Below, one piece after another: positions 33,416 through 42,430 of a stretch of 64,000 nucleotides of DNA. The notes under the pieces are model-generated. The model ran no database searches. It was not told the origin of the DNA and saw only the letters and a program-made list of their open reading frames with translations. The position numbers and the translations under genes are program-made. The DNA is from Palsa-504 sp963834685 (GTDB lineage: Bacteria > Actinomycetota > Actinomycetes > Streptosporangiales > Streptosporangiaceae): contig CAWICW010000020.1 of assembly GCA_963834685.1 (NCBI GenBank), positions 62,001-126,000 on the forward strand. Direction: 5' to 3'. Every line of letters starts with the position of its first letter. Position 1 is the stretch's first letter.

Positions 33416-36370
33416 ATGACTACTCCGGCGGAACGGTACGCCGCGTCCCGCGAACGGCAGTCTGACCCAGAGCTAGCCGCTTTCCGCGCGCTCTACGACT
33501 TCGACTTCGACGATTTCCAGGTGGACGCGTGCCGTGCGCTGGGCACGGGCCACGGCGTGCTGGTCGCCGCGCCCACCGGGTCAGGCAAGACGGTGGTCGG
33601 CGAGTTCGCCGTACACCTGGCGCTGGCCCAGGGCCGCAAGTGCTTCTACACCACGCCGATCAAGGCGCTGTCCAACCAGAAGTACACCGACCTCGTCCGC
33701 CGCTACGACCACGCCACCGTGGGCCTGCTCACCGGGGATAACAGCATCAACGGCGACGCACCGGTGGTGGTGATGACCACCGAGGTGCTGCGGAACATGC
33801 TGTACACCGGATCGCCGACGCTGGCGGGCCTCGGTTACGTCGTCCTCGACGAGGTGCACTACCTGGCGGACTCCTCCCGCGGCGCGGTCTGGGAGGAAGT
33901 GATCATCCACCTGCCGGAGTCGGTGCGCGTCGTGGCGCTGTCCGCGACGGTGAGCAACGCCGAGGAGTTCGGCGAGTGGCTGGACCAGGTCCGCGGCGGG
34001 ACCGCGGTCATCGTGGACGAGCACCGGTCGGTGCCGCTCTGGCAGCATGTGCTGGCCGGGAACCGGCTCTACGATCTGTTCACCGACGACGACCACACCC
34101 GGGTCAACCCCGAGCTGCTGAGGGTAGCCCAGCGGGACACCTGGATCGAACGCAAGGCCCCGCACCGGCCCGGCCGGGGCGGCCGTCGTCCGCGCCGGTT
34201 CCCGCTGGCCTACCGGCCCGACGTGATCTCCCGGCTGGATGCCGGCGGGCTGCTGCCCGCGATCACCTTCATCTTCAGCCGGGCCGGCTGCGACGCGGCG
34301 GTCCAGCAGTGTCTGGTCGCCGGACTCCGGCTCACCACGCCGGAAGAGGCCGAGGTGATCCAGCGCACCGCGGAGCGGCGCACCGCGGACATCCCGCCGG
34401 AGGACCTGACCGTGCTGGGTTACGGCGAATGGCTGGACGGGCTGCGGCGGGGGATCGCCGCCCACCACGCCGGGATGCTGCCCGCCTTCAAGGAAGTGGT
34501 CGAGGAACTCTTTGCCGCCGGCCTGGTACGCGCCGTGTTCGCGACCGAGACGCTCGCGCTCGGCATCAACATGCCGGCCAGGACCGTGGTCATCGAGAAG
34601 CTCGACAAGTGGAACGGGGAGACTCACGCGAACCTCACCGCGGGGGAGTACACGCAGCTGACCGGGCGCGCCGGGCGGCGCGGCATCGACGTGGAGGGGC
34701 ACGCGGTCGTGCTGTGGCAGCCGGGGATGGACCCCGGCGCGGTGGCCGGCCTGGCCAGCACCCGTACCTACCCTCTGAACTCTAGCTTCCGGCCCTCCTA
34801 CAACATGGCCGTCAACCTGACCGGCTGGGCCGGCCGGGCCCGGGCCGCGGCCCTGCTCGAGTCCTCGTTCGCGCAGTTCCAGGCCGACCGCGGCGTTGTC
34901 GGCCTGGCCCGGCAGGTCCGCAAGAACCGGCAGGCGATGGCCGACCTCGCCGCGGCGATGACGTGCGACAAGGGCGACTTCGCCGAGTACGCGCAGCTCC
35001 GCAGGACACTGTCGCACCGCGAGGGCGATCTCTCCCGGGCCCGGGCCAGTTCCCGCCGGGCCGAGGCGGCCCGATCGCTCGCGCTGCTGCGCCCCGGCGA
35101 CATCATCCGCGTGCCTGGCGGCCGCCGAGCCGGCCTGGCCGTCGTCCTGCAACCTGGCCTGCACCCGGGCCGCGGGGCCAGCGGCGGCCGCGGCCCGGCT
35201 GGACGCAACGGCGGTGGTCACCGGGCTCCCGCCGACCGCGACGCCGACGGCGGGAACGGGCGGCCCACCGGGCCGGGACCGCTCGTGCTCACCGAAGGAC
35301 GGCAGGTCAAGCGGCTGGCCATCGCCGACTTTCCGGTGCCACCCGAGGTCATCGACAAGATCCGGATTCCCAGCTGGTTCAGCCCGCGGTCGCCGGAACA
35401 TCGCAAGGACCTCGCGGCCACCATGCGGAACCGGCTGGCCGGCCTGGCTCGCTCGGGCGGGACAGGGAAGGGCCGGGTCCGGGTCGCGGACAACGGGCAC
35501 GCCGATTACGACGACGGGCCCGAGGAGATAGCCGAGCTCCGGCGCCGCCTGCGGCGGCATCCCTGCCACGACTGCCCGGACCGCGAGGATCATGCTCGGT
35601 ACGCGGAGCGCTATCTCCGGCTGGCCCGCGAGACCGAGACGCTCGAGCACCGGGTCGCGGGCCGCTCGCACGTCATCGCCCGCACCTTCGACCGGGTGTG
35701 CCGCGTCCTGGAGCGGCTCGGTTACCTGGCCGGGGACACGGTCACCGCGGACGGGCGCCGGCTTGCGGGCCTGTACAGCGAGCTTGACCTGCTCGCGGCC
35801 GAATGCATGCGCCGCGGCCTGTGGGACGGCCTGTCCCCGGCCGAACTCGCCGCCTGCGTGTCGGCCCTCTCCTTCGAGTCGCGGCAGCCGGACGACACTC
35901 ATCCGCCCCGGCTGCCCAAGGGCCGCGCACCTGAGGTACTGGCCGAGATGGTCCGGACCTGGGGCGAGCTCGATCAGCTGGAGAAGGATAACGACCTGTC
36001 GTTCCTCCGCGAGCCCGACTTCGGCTTCGCCTGGGCCGCCTACCGCTGGGCCCGCGGCGTCAAGCTGGAGACCGTCCTGGAAGAATCACCCGACCTGACC
36101 CCCGGCGACTTCGTCCGCTCGGTCAAGCAGCTCATCGACCTCCTGGACCAGATCGCCTCCGCCGCCCCCGCCCCCGCCTCCGGCCCGGCCCCCGCCTCAG
36201 CCTCCGGCCCCGATCCCGCGCCCGCCCCCGATCCCGCGGCTACCCCCGATCCCGCGCCTGCGCCTGCGGCCACCCCCGGCCGCGCGCCGCGCAGCCTGTC
36301 CGCGACCGCCCGGGCCGCGATCGACGCGATGCGCCGCGGCGTCATCGCCTACTCCGCCGTCGCCGATTAG
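33416..36370 (+). CDS. helY: HelY-type DEAD/DEAH-box RNA helicase (Ski2/Mtr4-like)
   Basis: A 984-residue superfamily 2 helicase. Motif I is APTGSGKT (52-59), motif II is DEVH near 143, motif III is SAT near 173, and the C-terminal helicase domain has TGRAGRRGID. A roughly 40-residue Gly/Arg-rich insert (around 580-620) and a C-terminal Pro/Ala tail (around 915-960) are low-complexity additions. By family knowledge it remodels RNA, but the actinobacterial substrate is not settled. The ATG at 33416 has TAGGCT seven bases upstream and no Shine-Dalgarno, so a leaderless start is likely. Confidence 0.92.
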   Translation: MTTPAERYAASRERQSDPELAAFRALYDFDFDDFQVDACRALGTGHGVLVAAPTGSGKTVVGEFAVHLALAQGRKCFYTTPIKALSNQKYTDLVRRYDHATVGLLTGDNSINGDAPVVVMTTEVLRNMLYTGSPTLAGLGYVVLDEVHYLADSSRGAVWEEVIIHLPESVRVVALSATVSNAEEFGEWLDQVRGGTAVIVDEHRSVPLWQHVLAGNRLYDLFTDDDHTRVNPELLRVAQRDTWIERKAPHRPGRGGRRPRRFPLAYRPDVISRLDAGGLLPAITFIFSRAGCDAAVQQCLVAGLRLTTPEEAEVIQRTAERRTADIPPEDLTVLGYGEWLDGLRRGIAAHHAGMLPAFKEVVEELFAAGLVRAVFATETLALGINMPARTVVIEKLDKWNGETHANLTAGEYTQLTGRAGRRGIDVEGHAVVLWQPGMDPGAVAGLASTRTYPLNSSFRPSYNMAVNLTGWAGRARAAALLESSFAQFQADRGVVGLARQVRKNRQAMADLAAAMTCDKGDFAEYAQLRRTLSHREGDLSRARASSRRAEAARSLALLRPGDIIRVPGGRRAGLAVVLQPGLHPGRGASGGRGPAGRNGGGHRAPADRDADGGNGRPTGPGPLVLTEGRQVKRLAIADFPVPPEVIDKIRIPSWFSPRSPEHRKDLAATMRNRLAGLARSGGTGKGRVRVADNGHADYDDGPEEIAELRRRLRRHPCHDCPDREDHARYAERYLRLARETETLEHRVAGRSHVIARTFDRVCRVLERLGYLAGDTVTADGRRLAGLYSELDLLAAECMRRGLWDGLSPAELAACVSALSFESRQPDDTHPPRLPKGRAPEVLAEMVRTWGELDQLEKDNDLSFLREPDFGFAWAAYRWARGVKLETVLEESPDLTPGDFVRSVKQLIDLLDQIASAAPAPASGPAPASASGPDPAPAPDPAATPDPAPAPAATPGRAPRSLSATARAAIDAMRRGVIAYSAVAD

Positions 36371-36463
36371 CCCCGCGGCCGCGGCCCTCGCCGCCAGACC
36401 CCGCCACCAGGTTCCAGTCGCCACCTCCCCCCGCCGTCAGCATTGATCAACGTCGGCTATGGG

Positions 36464-36493
36464 TTGACCACTGGATTGGCATTGGTGTTGATA
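36464..36493 (+). promoter_or_regulatory. Candidate sigma-70-type promoter for the cysteine dioxygenase gene
   Basis: TTGACC (36464-36469) and TTGATA (36488-36493) are separated by 18 bases. The predicted transcript would begin near 36500 and carry a short leader with GGAGG before the ATG at 36536. This is a pattern match only. Confidence 0.4.
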
Positions 36494-36535
36494 CGCCAGT
36501 GATCGCTAGCCTGGAAACCTCACCAGGGAGGTGTC

Positions 36536-37108
36536 ATGTCACTGACCGGCACTGATACTACCGTCGCGCGTCCGTCGACGGTCGCGGGGACGTGTCCGGA
36601 CAGCCTCGTGCGAGCGGTCCGCGCCGAAGTGCGCCTGGCCCTGGGCTGGCAGAAATCCGCCGATCGCGTCGCGTGCGCCCTGCGCGCCAACCTTCCCGAC
36701 CCGGCGGACCTGCTCCCCGCTCAGCTGCGGCACGGCGACCCGTCCTGCTACCAGAGTCACCTGCTCTACAGCGAGCCCGACGGCTCGTTCTCGATCGCGG
36801 CGATGGTCTGGCTGCCCGGGCAGGAGACGATCATTCACGACCACGTGGCCTGGTGCGTCACCGGCGTCCTGCAGGGCCGTGAGCACGAGGAGATCTTCGC
36901 CCTCACCGACGACGGCCGCGCACTCCGGCTCGCCGCCCGAAACGTGAACCCGCACGGCGCCGTGAGCGGCTTCGCCCCGCCCGGCGACATCCACCGCGTC
37001 CGCAATACCGGTGACAGCGTAGCCATCTCCGTGCACATCTACGGCGCCGACATCTCCCGTCTCGGAAACAGCATCCGCCGCGAGTACAGCCTCCCCGTCC
37101 GCCCGTAG
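36536..37108 (+). CDS. Cysteine dioxygenase family protein (cupin)
   Basis: A 190-residue type I cysteine dioxygenase-like cupin. The iron ligands are visible as His-Asp-His in IIHDHVAWCV and a third His in GDIHRVRN, with the Cys of the first motif close by. The family oxidises cysteine to cysteinesulfinate using O2 in the cytoplasm. The ATG start has GGAGG five bases upstream. It is a single-gene unit between helY and the PadR operon. Related cupin thiol dioxygenases acting on other thiols cannot be excluded. Confidence 0.85.
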   Translation: MSLTGTDTTVARPSTVAGTCPDSLVRAVRAEVRLALGWQKSADRVACALRANLPDPADLLPAQLRHGDPSCYQSHLLYSEPDGSFSIAAMVWLPGQETIIHDHVAWCVTGVLQGREHEEIFALTDDGRALRLAARNVNPHGAVSGFAPPGDIHRVRNTGDSVAISVHIYGADISRLGNSIRREYSLPVRP

Positions 37109-37297
37109 CCAGCCCTCCCGCGGTCGCCACCGCGATACGGTGCCCGTTCCATTCCCGGTCACCCTGTTTGGCCGTGGGGACGGCCCCGGGAGCGGCCAGC
37201 CGAACCAGGTGACCAGGGCCTGGCGGAACCGCGTCCGGCGAGGCGCGGCGCTGCGGCCAGTTCGGAAAAAGATCTTGAACTCGGATCTTGCCACGCG

Positions 37298-37327
37298 ATC
37301 GATATCGATATATCGTTAACATAACGA
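37298..37327. promoter_or_regulatory. Overlapping palindromes, probable PadR operator
   Basis: Three dyads lie 44-73 bases upstream of the padR ATG: ATCGATATCGAT (37298-37309), CGATATATCG (37306-37315) and TCGTTA-ACA-TAACGA (37313-37327). They form an AT-rich island in GC-rich DNA, with TTGCCA (37288-37293) just upstream as a possible -35. PadR-family repressors commonly bind such AT-rich palindromes in their own promoters. The assignment to this PadR is inference. Confidence 0.5.
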
Positions 37328-37370
37328 CAAGGATCGAGAAGCGATCTAGAGAGCTATAAGGAGTATCACA

Positions 37371-38030
37371 ATGCATAACGAAGGATGGGGAGATCCCCGA
37401 GAAGGACGCCGTGGGCACGAACGGGGGCGTGTCCGCATGCGCGGCGGGCCCGGTCCGTGGAGCGGCGGCCCGTTCCAGTTCGAGGGGCGCGGCGGGCCGT
37501 TCGGGCCGCCCAGGTTCCGGGGTCCCGGAGGCCGCGGGCCGCGCGTGCGGCGCGGTGACGTCCGGGCCGCGATCCTCGACCTGCTGGCCGAGGGCGGGGA
37601 AGAGGCACAGCCGTGGAACGGCTACCAGATCATCCAGGAGATCGGCGGGCGCACGCAGGGCGTCTGGCGGCCGAGCGCAGGGTCGGTATACCCGGCGCTG
37701 CAGCAGCTGGAGGACGAGGGGCTGATCACGCCGGCGGCCGGCGAAGACCGCAGACGGAACTACACGCTGACCGACGAGGGCCGGGCCTACGTCCAGGCGC
37801 ACGCCGATGAGCTCAAGGCGTCCTGGGACGCCGTGACCGGCAGCGTCGACGACGCCGCGGTCCAGATGCACAACCTGGCCCGCCAGGTGGCCATGGCCAC
37901 CGTCCAGGTCGCCCAGGCCGGCTCGCCGGCCCAGGTCCAGCAGGCCAGCAAGATCCTGGCCGACACCCGCAAGGCCCTGTACCGTATCCTCGCGGCAGAC
38001 GACGAGGACGCGGAGGGCTCGCAGGGGTGA
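37371..38030 (+). CDS. PadR-family transcriptional regulator
   Basis: A 219-residue regulator. The first 65 residues are Gly/Arg-rich and disordered. A winged-helix domain then starts at VRAAILDLLAEGG and contains GYQIIQEIGGRTQGVWRPSA and VYPALQQLEDEGLI, the PadR signature. A C-terminal helical region mediates dimerisation in the family. The ATG has AAGGAG seven bases upstream. It overlaps the ABC ATPase gene by GTGA, so it most likely represses its own exporter operon and responds to a transported ligand. Confidence 0.9.
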   Translation: MHNEGWGDPREGRRGHERGRVRMRGGPGPWSGGPFQFEGRGGPFGPPRFRGPGGRGPRVRRGDVRAAILDLLAEGGEEAQPWNGYQIIQEIGGRTQGVWRPSAGSVYPALQQLEDEGLITPAAGEDRRRNYTLTDEGRAYVQAHADELKASWDAVTGSVDDAAVQMHNLARQVAMATVQVAQAGSPAQVQQASKILADTRKALYRILAADDEDAEGSQG

Positions 38031-39004
38031 CTTCGGCTATCTCGGTCAGCGCGCTGACCAAGAGGTACGGCGAGATCGATGCCGTCCGCGGCATCGACTT
38101 CGAGGTTGCCGCCGGGGAGACGTTCGGGTTCCTCGGCCCGAACGGCGCCGGCAAGTCCACCACGATCAAGATCCTGTGCACCCTGGCGGATCCCACCTCG
38201 GGCTCCGCCAGGGTCGCGGGCTACGACGTGGTCCGGGAGCGGGACACCGTGCGCCGCAACATCGGCCTGGTCTTCCAGGACCCCACCCTGGACAGCTACC
38301 TGACCGGGGAGCAGAACCTGCGCTTCCACGCCGACCTGTACGGGGTGCCCAAGGCAGCGTTCGCGCCGCGGCTGCGCCAGGTGCTCGAGATGGTCGGGCT
38401 GTGGGAGCGCCGGGCCGGCGTGGTCGCCACCTACTCCGGCGGCATGCAGCGGCGGCTGGAGATCGCCCGCGGCCTGCTGCACGCCCCGCGGGTGCTGTTC
38501 CTCGACGAGCCCACGGTGGGCCTAGACCCGCAGACCCGGGTCTCGATCTGGGACTACATCAACGAGCTGAAGAAGCGCGAGGACATCACGATCTTCCTCA
38601 CCACGCATTACATGGACGAGGCGGAGAACTGCGACCGGATCGCGATCATCGACCACGGTAAGATCGTCGCGATCGACACGCCGGAGGCGCTGAAGGCCTC
38701 CATCGGCAAGGACCGGGTGCAGATCAGCACGACCGACGACGAGGCGGCGATCCGCGCGCTGGACGATGTGTTCGGTATCGACGCGAGCATGCACGACGGG
38801 CTGGTCACGTTCTCGGTGGAATCCGGCGAGCACTTCGTGCCCCGGCTGTTCGCCGAGATGCCGGTAGCCATCCGGTCGGTGAGCATTTCCCGGCCGTCGC
38901 TCGACGACGTGTTCATGTCCTACACAGGCAAGACGATTCGTGATGCAGAGGCGACCATCGGCGACCGTAACCGGATGATCGCGACGCGGTTCGGCAGGAG
39001 GTAG
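38027..39004 (+). CDS. ABC transporter ATP-binding protein, DrrA-like
   Basis: A 325-residue ATPase of a two-gene exporter. Walker A is GPNGAGKST, the signature is YSGGMQRRLEIAR, and Walker B is VLFLDEPTVGLD. The C-terminal extension of about 80 residues after the H-loop is typical of DrrA/daunorubicin-resistance ATPases. It overlaps the PadR gene by four bases and is two bases from the permease gene. The exporter may move a drug or lipid; the substrate is unknown. Confidence 0.93.
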   Translation: MTSAISVSALTKRYGEIDAVRGIDFEVAAGETFGFLGPNGAGKSTTIKILCTLADPTSGSARVAGYDVVRERDTVRRNIGLVFQDPTLDSYLTGEQNLRFHADLYGVPKAAFAPRLRQVLEMVGLWERRAGVVATYSGGMQRRLEIARGLLHAPRVLFLDEPTVGLDPQTRVSIWDYINELKKREDITIFLTTHYMDEAENCDRIAIIDHGKIVAIDTPEALKASIGKDRVQISTTDDEAAIRALDDVFGIDASMHDGLVTFSVESGEHFVPRLFAEMPVAIRSVSISRPSLDDVFMSYTGKTIRDAEATIGDRNRMIATRFGRR

Positions 39005-39006
39005 CC

Positions 39007-39915
39007 ATGGCGGCTCAAGACACCGCGCCTCAGGACGTCCTTGAGGCCGAAGAGCGTGCTCTCACCGAGATCATCAGGGTGGCGGTGCCCGAGCGCAGCC
39101 TGCAGCACGACCTGCGCGCGGTCAGCATCGTCTGGCGCCGCGAGCTGATCAGGTTCCGCACCGACCGGCTGCGGGCCATCACGTCCCTGGTGCAGCCGGT
39201 CCTGTTCCTGTTCGTGCTCGGCACCGGCCTGTCCCGGCTCGCTTCCCGCGGCCTGCCGGTCGGGGTGGACTTCAAGACGTTCATCTACCCGGGCGTGCTC
39301 GCCATGTCGGTCCTGTTCACCTCGATCTTCTCGGCCGCGTCGATCGTCTGGGACCGGGAGTTCGGGTTCCTCCGCGAGATGCTGGTCGCGCCGGTGCGGC
39401 GGTGGGCCATCGTGGTCGGCAAGTGCCTGGGCGGCGCGACCGTGGCCACCTTCCAGGGCATCATCTTCCTGGCCCTGGCCGGCGTGGCCCACGTGCCCTA
39501 CGACCCGGTGCTGCTGCTCATCCTGGTCGGGGAACTGTTGCTGCTGTCGTTCACGCTGACCGCGTTCGGGGTCATGATGGCGGCCCGGATAAAGAAGATA
39601 CAGGCGTTCATGGCGCTCACCCAGTTGTTGGTGTTGCCATTGTTTTTCCTGTCCGGTGCGCTCTACCCGCTGAACGGCCTGCCCGCCTGGCTGACCGTAC
39701 TGACCCGCATCGACCCGCTGACCTATATCGTCTACCCGATGCGGTCCGCGGTGTTCAGCCACCTGTCGGTCAGCCCGCTGGCCGTGCAAGCGCTGAGCCC
39801 CGGCATCACCTGGTTCGGCTGGGTTGTCCCACTGGGACTATGCCTGGCCATCGTCGCCGTCATGGGAACCGCGATGCTCGGCATAGCCATAGCCGAGTTC
39901 CGCAAGACCGAATAG
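39007..39915 (+). CDS. ABC-2 type permease, DrrB-like
   Basis: A 302-residue membrane protein. A 50-residue cytoplasmic N-terminus is followed by six helices of the ABC-2 type. The motif EFGFLREMLVAPVRRW in the loop between helices 2 and 3 is typical of DrrB-like exporters. The ATG follows GGAGG six bases upstream. It is the partner of the DrrA-like ATPase directly upstream. It is the last gene of the operon before a long, structured noncoding stretch. Confidence 0.92.
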   Translation: MAAQDTAPQDVLEAEERALTEIIRVAVPERSLQHDLRAVSIVWRRELIRFRTDRLRAITSLVQPVLFLFVLGTGLSRLASRGLPVGVDFKTFIYPGVLAMSVLFTSIFSAASIVWDREFGFLREMLVAPVRRWAIVVGKCLGGATVATFQGIIFLALAGVAHVPYDPVLLLILVGELLLLSFTLTAFGVMMAARIKKIQAFMALTQLLVLPLFFLSGALYPLNGLPAWLTVLTRIDPLTYIVYPMRSAVFSHLSVSPLAVQALSPGITWFGWVVPLGLCLAIVAVMGTAMLGIAIAEFRKTE

Positions 39916-40559
39916 CCTCGCCGCCCACAATGTGGCATTACCCCGCCCATTAGTAAGCGCCCGCTGATCATTCCCCCGAATTTGCCCTCGCCAATAACGA
40001 AAAGCGCCTCAACAAAGCCTAAGAATCCCCGCTCAAAGCCACCCGGCGTAACCGCTGCATACATTGTGCATTCAGAGCCGATCCAGAGCCAGAACGACCG
40101 CCGGGCATCACTAGCACTGACCCACCCCAACCCGGCCGACCTCAACTTGGCCAACCAACCCCCCGCTGCGAATTAACTGCGACACAGCCCAACCAGGCAT
40201 ATCCCGGCCCGACCATAATGCACGTGCACACAGAAGAAGGCCACGGAAGAAGGCCTCCGACCCCAACCCGCCGTACAGAGGGCGCCACGCGGGGGGTCCG
40301 GGGGGTCGTCCCCCGGATTAGCACTGCGAGCCAATGCGAAGCTGGGCTGAAAGCCCAGCGAAGTTAGGGCGACGCCGGGTGGCTACGGGGGCAAACCACC
40401 CGGCGTCGCGATCATCGGCGTTCCGACGGGGGCCCGGAACGCCGGCAGCGGCGCTCCGACGGGGGACCAGAGCACCGATATGAATGCTACACGGAAACAC
40501 CCCCCAGTGTGTCAAGACCCAATTACAACCAGATCTCTCCAGGAGGCTGAGCAGCGCAA
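39916..40559. other. 644-base convergent noncoding region rich in hairpins
   Basis: No gene is supported here. It lies between the plus-strand permease and the minus-strand DUF3099 gene. The first 300 bases are less GC-rich. A short direct repeat, GAAGAAGGCC, occurs twice near 40233 and 40246. The second half carries four strong hairpins, listed separately. A 64-codon frame at 39982-40176 has no Shine-Dalgarno and is rejected. Confidence 0.6.
40297..40443. other. Cluster of four hairpins
   Basis: Within 147 bases: TCCGGGGG (40297-40304) pairs with CCCCCGGA (40310-40317); GCTGGGCT (40341-40348) pairs with AGCCCAGC (40352-40359); a 14-bp stem pairs 40369-40382 with 40396-40409; and GGCGTTCCG (40417-40425) pairs with CGGAACGCC (40435-40443). 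The motif TCCGACGGGGG occurs twice downstream. Such density suggests a bidirectional terminator, a structured RNA, or a repeat cluster. Confidence 0.6.
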
Positions 40560-40928
40560 TCAGTAGTCGCCGCCACCTGGCCGTGCGGGCCGATGGCCGT
40601 TTTCTGAGGATGGGCCGGCCGGGTCGCGGGTCGCGGGCAGGTTGGGCTGGTACTCCATGAAGCCGCGGGTGTTGCTCGGCTCCCGGCCGCCGTTGGCGAA
40701 CACCACGGCGAAATAGGGAATGAGGATAGCGCCGACGGCGGGTATCACGGTGAGCCAGCCCAGGTGATTGACGAACATAACCACGGCGATTATGAAGCAG
40801 GCGGCCCGGACGCCCATCATCAGCAGGTACCTGCGCTGCCGGAAGTTGATGTCGTCGGACCGCGAGCGACGTGCCTGCGTCACCATGTGTACCTGTGACC
40901 GCCCGCGGGCAGCATGCCCCAACCTCAC
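40560..40928 (-). CDS. DUF3099 family membrane protein
   Basis: A protein of up to 122 residues with two adjacent hydrophobic helices (about 38-55 and 58-80), preceded by SDDINFRQRRYLLMMGVR. This matches the short actinobacterial DUF3099 family. The function is unknown. The GTG at 40928 overlaps a GGAGG too closely; the TTG at 40922 or ATG at 40886 may be the real start. The C-terminal 40 residues are polar and Pro/Gly-rich. It lies 40 bases downstream of the PmbA-like gene on the same strand. Confidence 0.75.
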   Translation of the reverse strand: MRLGHAARGRSQVHMVTQARRSRSDDINFRQRRYLLMMGVRAACFIIAVVMFVNHLGWLTVIPAVGAILIPYFAVVFANGGREPSNTRGFMEYQPNLPATRDPAGPSSENGHRPARPGGGDY

Positions 40929-40968
40929 CCCTCCACGGTATGCCCCGCTACCCAGCCCTCGCGACCCC

Positions 40969-42411
40969 TTAGCTGGCCTGGCTCACCGAGGACATGTTGA
41001 AGCCCTCGACCCGCACCGGGGGCATCGCGGCGCGGTTGAAGTAGTCGCCCCATTCGCGCGGCAGCGTGGGCACGGTGGCGCCGACCTCCAGCAGCCGCCC
41101 GAGCATGCCTACCGGCGACTCGTTGAACCGGAAGTTGTTCACCGCGCCGACCACCTCGCCGTCCTCCACCAGGTAGACCCCGTCCCTGGTGAGCCCGGTG
41201 AGCAGCAGGACCTGCGGGTCGACCTCGCGGATGTACCACAGGCAGGTCAGCAGCAGCGCGCGGCCACTGGACGCGATCATTTCCTCCAGGGTCGCCGCGC
41301 CGGGGCCGGAAGTGGGCGCAGCGCCGGAAGTGCGCACAGAGAAGATCAGGTTGTCGATGGCGGGCGTGAACGGCAGCCCGGCCAGCGCCGCGGAGTGCCG
41401 TGAGGAGTGCAGGGCGGCCAGCGTGCCGTCCTGGATCCAGGCGGTCGGGTTCAGCGTGAGCCCGTTGTCGAAGACCGAGGAGTCAGAGCCGGACGCGTGC
41501 GCGATCACGAACGGCGGGCAGCGCAGCCCGGCCGCCAGCGGGTCGCTGGACAGCGTGACCGGCTGGGTCGACAACTGCTCGCCAACCCGGGTCCCGCCGC
41601 CGGCCTTGCTGAACACCGTCCGCCCGTCAGCGGCGTCCTTGGCCCCGGCCGACCAGTACAGGTAGACCAGCAGGTCGGATACGGCGGTCGGCGGCAGCAG
41701 CGTCTCGTACCGGCCGGCTGGCAGCGAGATCGAGCGCTTGGCCCAGTCAAGGCGCTCGCCGAGCCCGGCGTCCAGGCCCGCGATGTCCACGTCGGCGAAG
41801 TCGCGGGTGGCCACGCCGGTCCAGGCCGAACGGGTCAGGTCGGCGGATTTCGCGTTCAGCTCGACCCGGCCGGCCGGCTGGTCGTACCGCCGCCGCAGCC
41901 CGCGTGAGGTGCCCAGGAAGGTGCTGACCAGATCGTGCTCGGCAAACCCGTACAGCTTCCGCCCCGCGGCCGGGGCCTCGCGCAGCGTCTGGCCCAGCGC
42001 GGCCGCGAAGTCGCGCAGCACGCCGATCTCGGTCTGGCCTGGCGGGGAGTCCCAGGATGGTTCGTCACTTTTTCTTCCGGACGATCCGGCCTCATCGAGC
42101 CCGGTCACCTGCGCGGCATCCTCGGCGGGCGTGGCCTCGGCGGCGGCGTGCTCCGCCTCACGCACCACCTCCTCGATCTGGTCGGGGCGGACCCCGGCCC
42201 GGGAGATGATGCCGGCTGAGGCGCCTTCGGCTCGCCGGTGGATGGCGATGACGGTGAGCTGGCGCGAGCTGGACACGCCGTTGGTGGTGAGCGTGTTGCC
42301 CGCCCAGCGCAGGTTGGCGCTGGAGGTCTCCTCGGCGATCACCACGCAGTCGTCGGACCGGCTGGCGGCCAGCGCCCGCTCGACGGCTTCCTGCGGGGAC
42401 AACCCGCTCAC
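40969..42411 (-). CDS. TldD/PmbA family protein, PmbA-like subunit
   Basis: A 480-residue protein of the TldD/PmbA (TldE) family. In other bacteria TldD and TldE form a heterodimeric protease that trims small modified peptides. This copy lacks the HExxxH zinc motif, as expected of the TldE-type partner. Conserved blocks visible are GRYETLLPPTAVSDLLVY and FDNGLTLNP. The gene is 19 bases after tldD on the same strand, so they form one operon. A roughly 30-residue Ser/Glu-rich insert lies near residue 110. Confidence 0.88.
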   Translation of the reverse strand: MSGLSPQEAVERALAASRSDDCVVIAEETSSANLRWAGNTLTTNGVSSSRQLTVIAIHRRAEGASAGIISRAGVRPDQIEEVVREAEHAAAEATPAEDAAQVTGLDEAGSSGRKSDEPSWDSPPGQTEIGVLRDFAAALGQTLREAPAAGRKLYGFAEHDLVSTFLGTSRGLRRRYDQPAGRVELNAKSADLTRSAWTGVATRDFADVDIAGLDAGLGERLDWAKRSISLPAGRYETLLPPTAVSDLLVYLYWSAGAKDAADGRTVFSKAGGGTRVGEQLSTQPVTLSSDPLAAGLRCPPFVIAHASGSDSSVFDNGLTLNPTAWIQDGTLAALHSSRHSAALAGLPFTPAIDNLIFSVRTSGAAPTSGPGAATLEEMIASSGRALLLTCLWYIREVDPQVLLLTGLTRDGVYLVEDGEVVGAVNNFRFNESPVGMLGRLLEVGATVPTLPREWGDYFNRAAMPPVRVEGFNMSSVSQAS

Positions 42412-42430
42412 TGTGTATCTCCCGCTCGCC

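Noticed and set aside
33581..35902. A 773-codon minus-strand frame
   Set aside because: Antisense to helY, low-complexity, no domains.
39982..40176. A 64-codon frame in the hairpin-rich gap
   Set aside because: No Shine-Dalgarno and no protein-like pattern.
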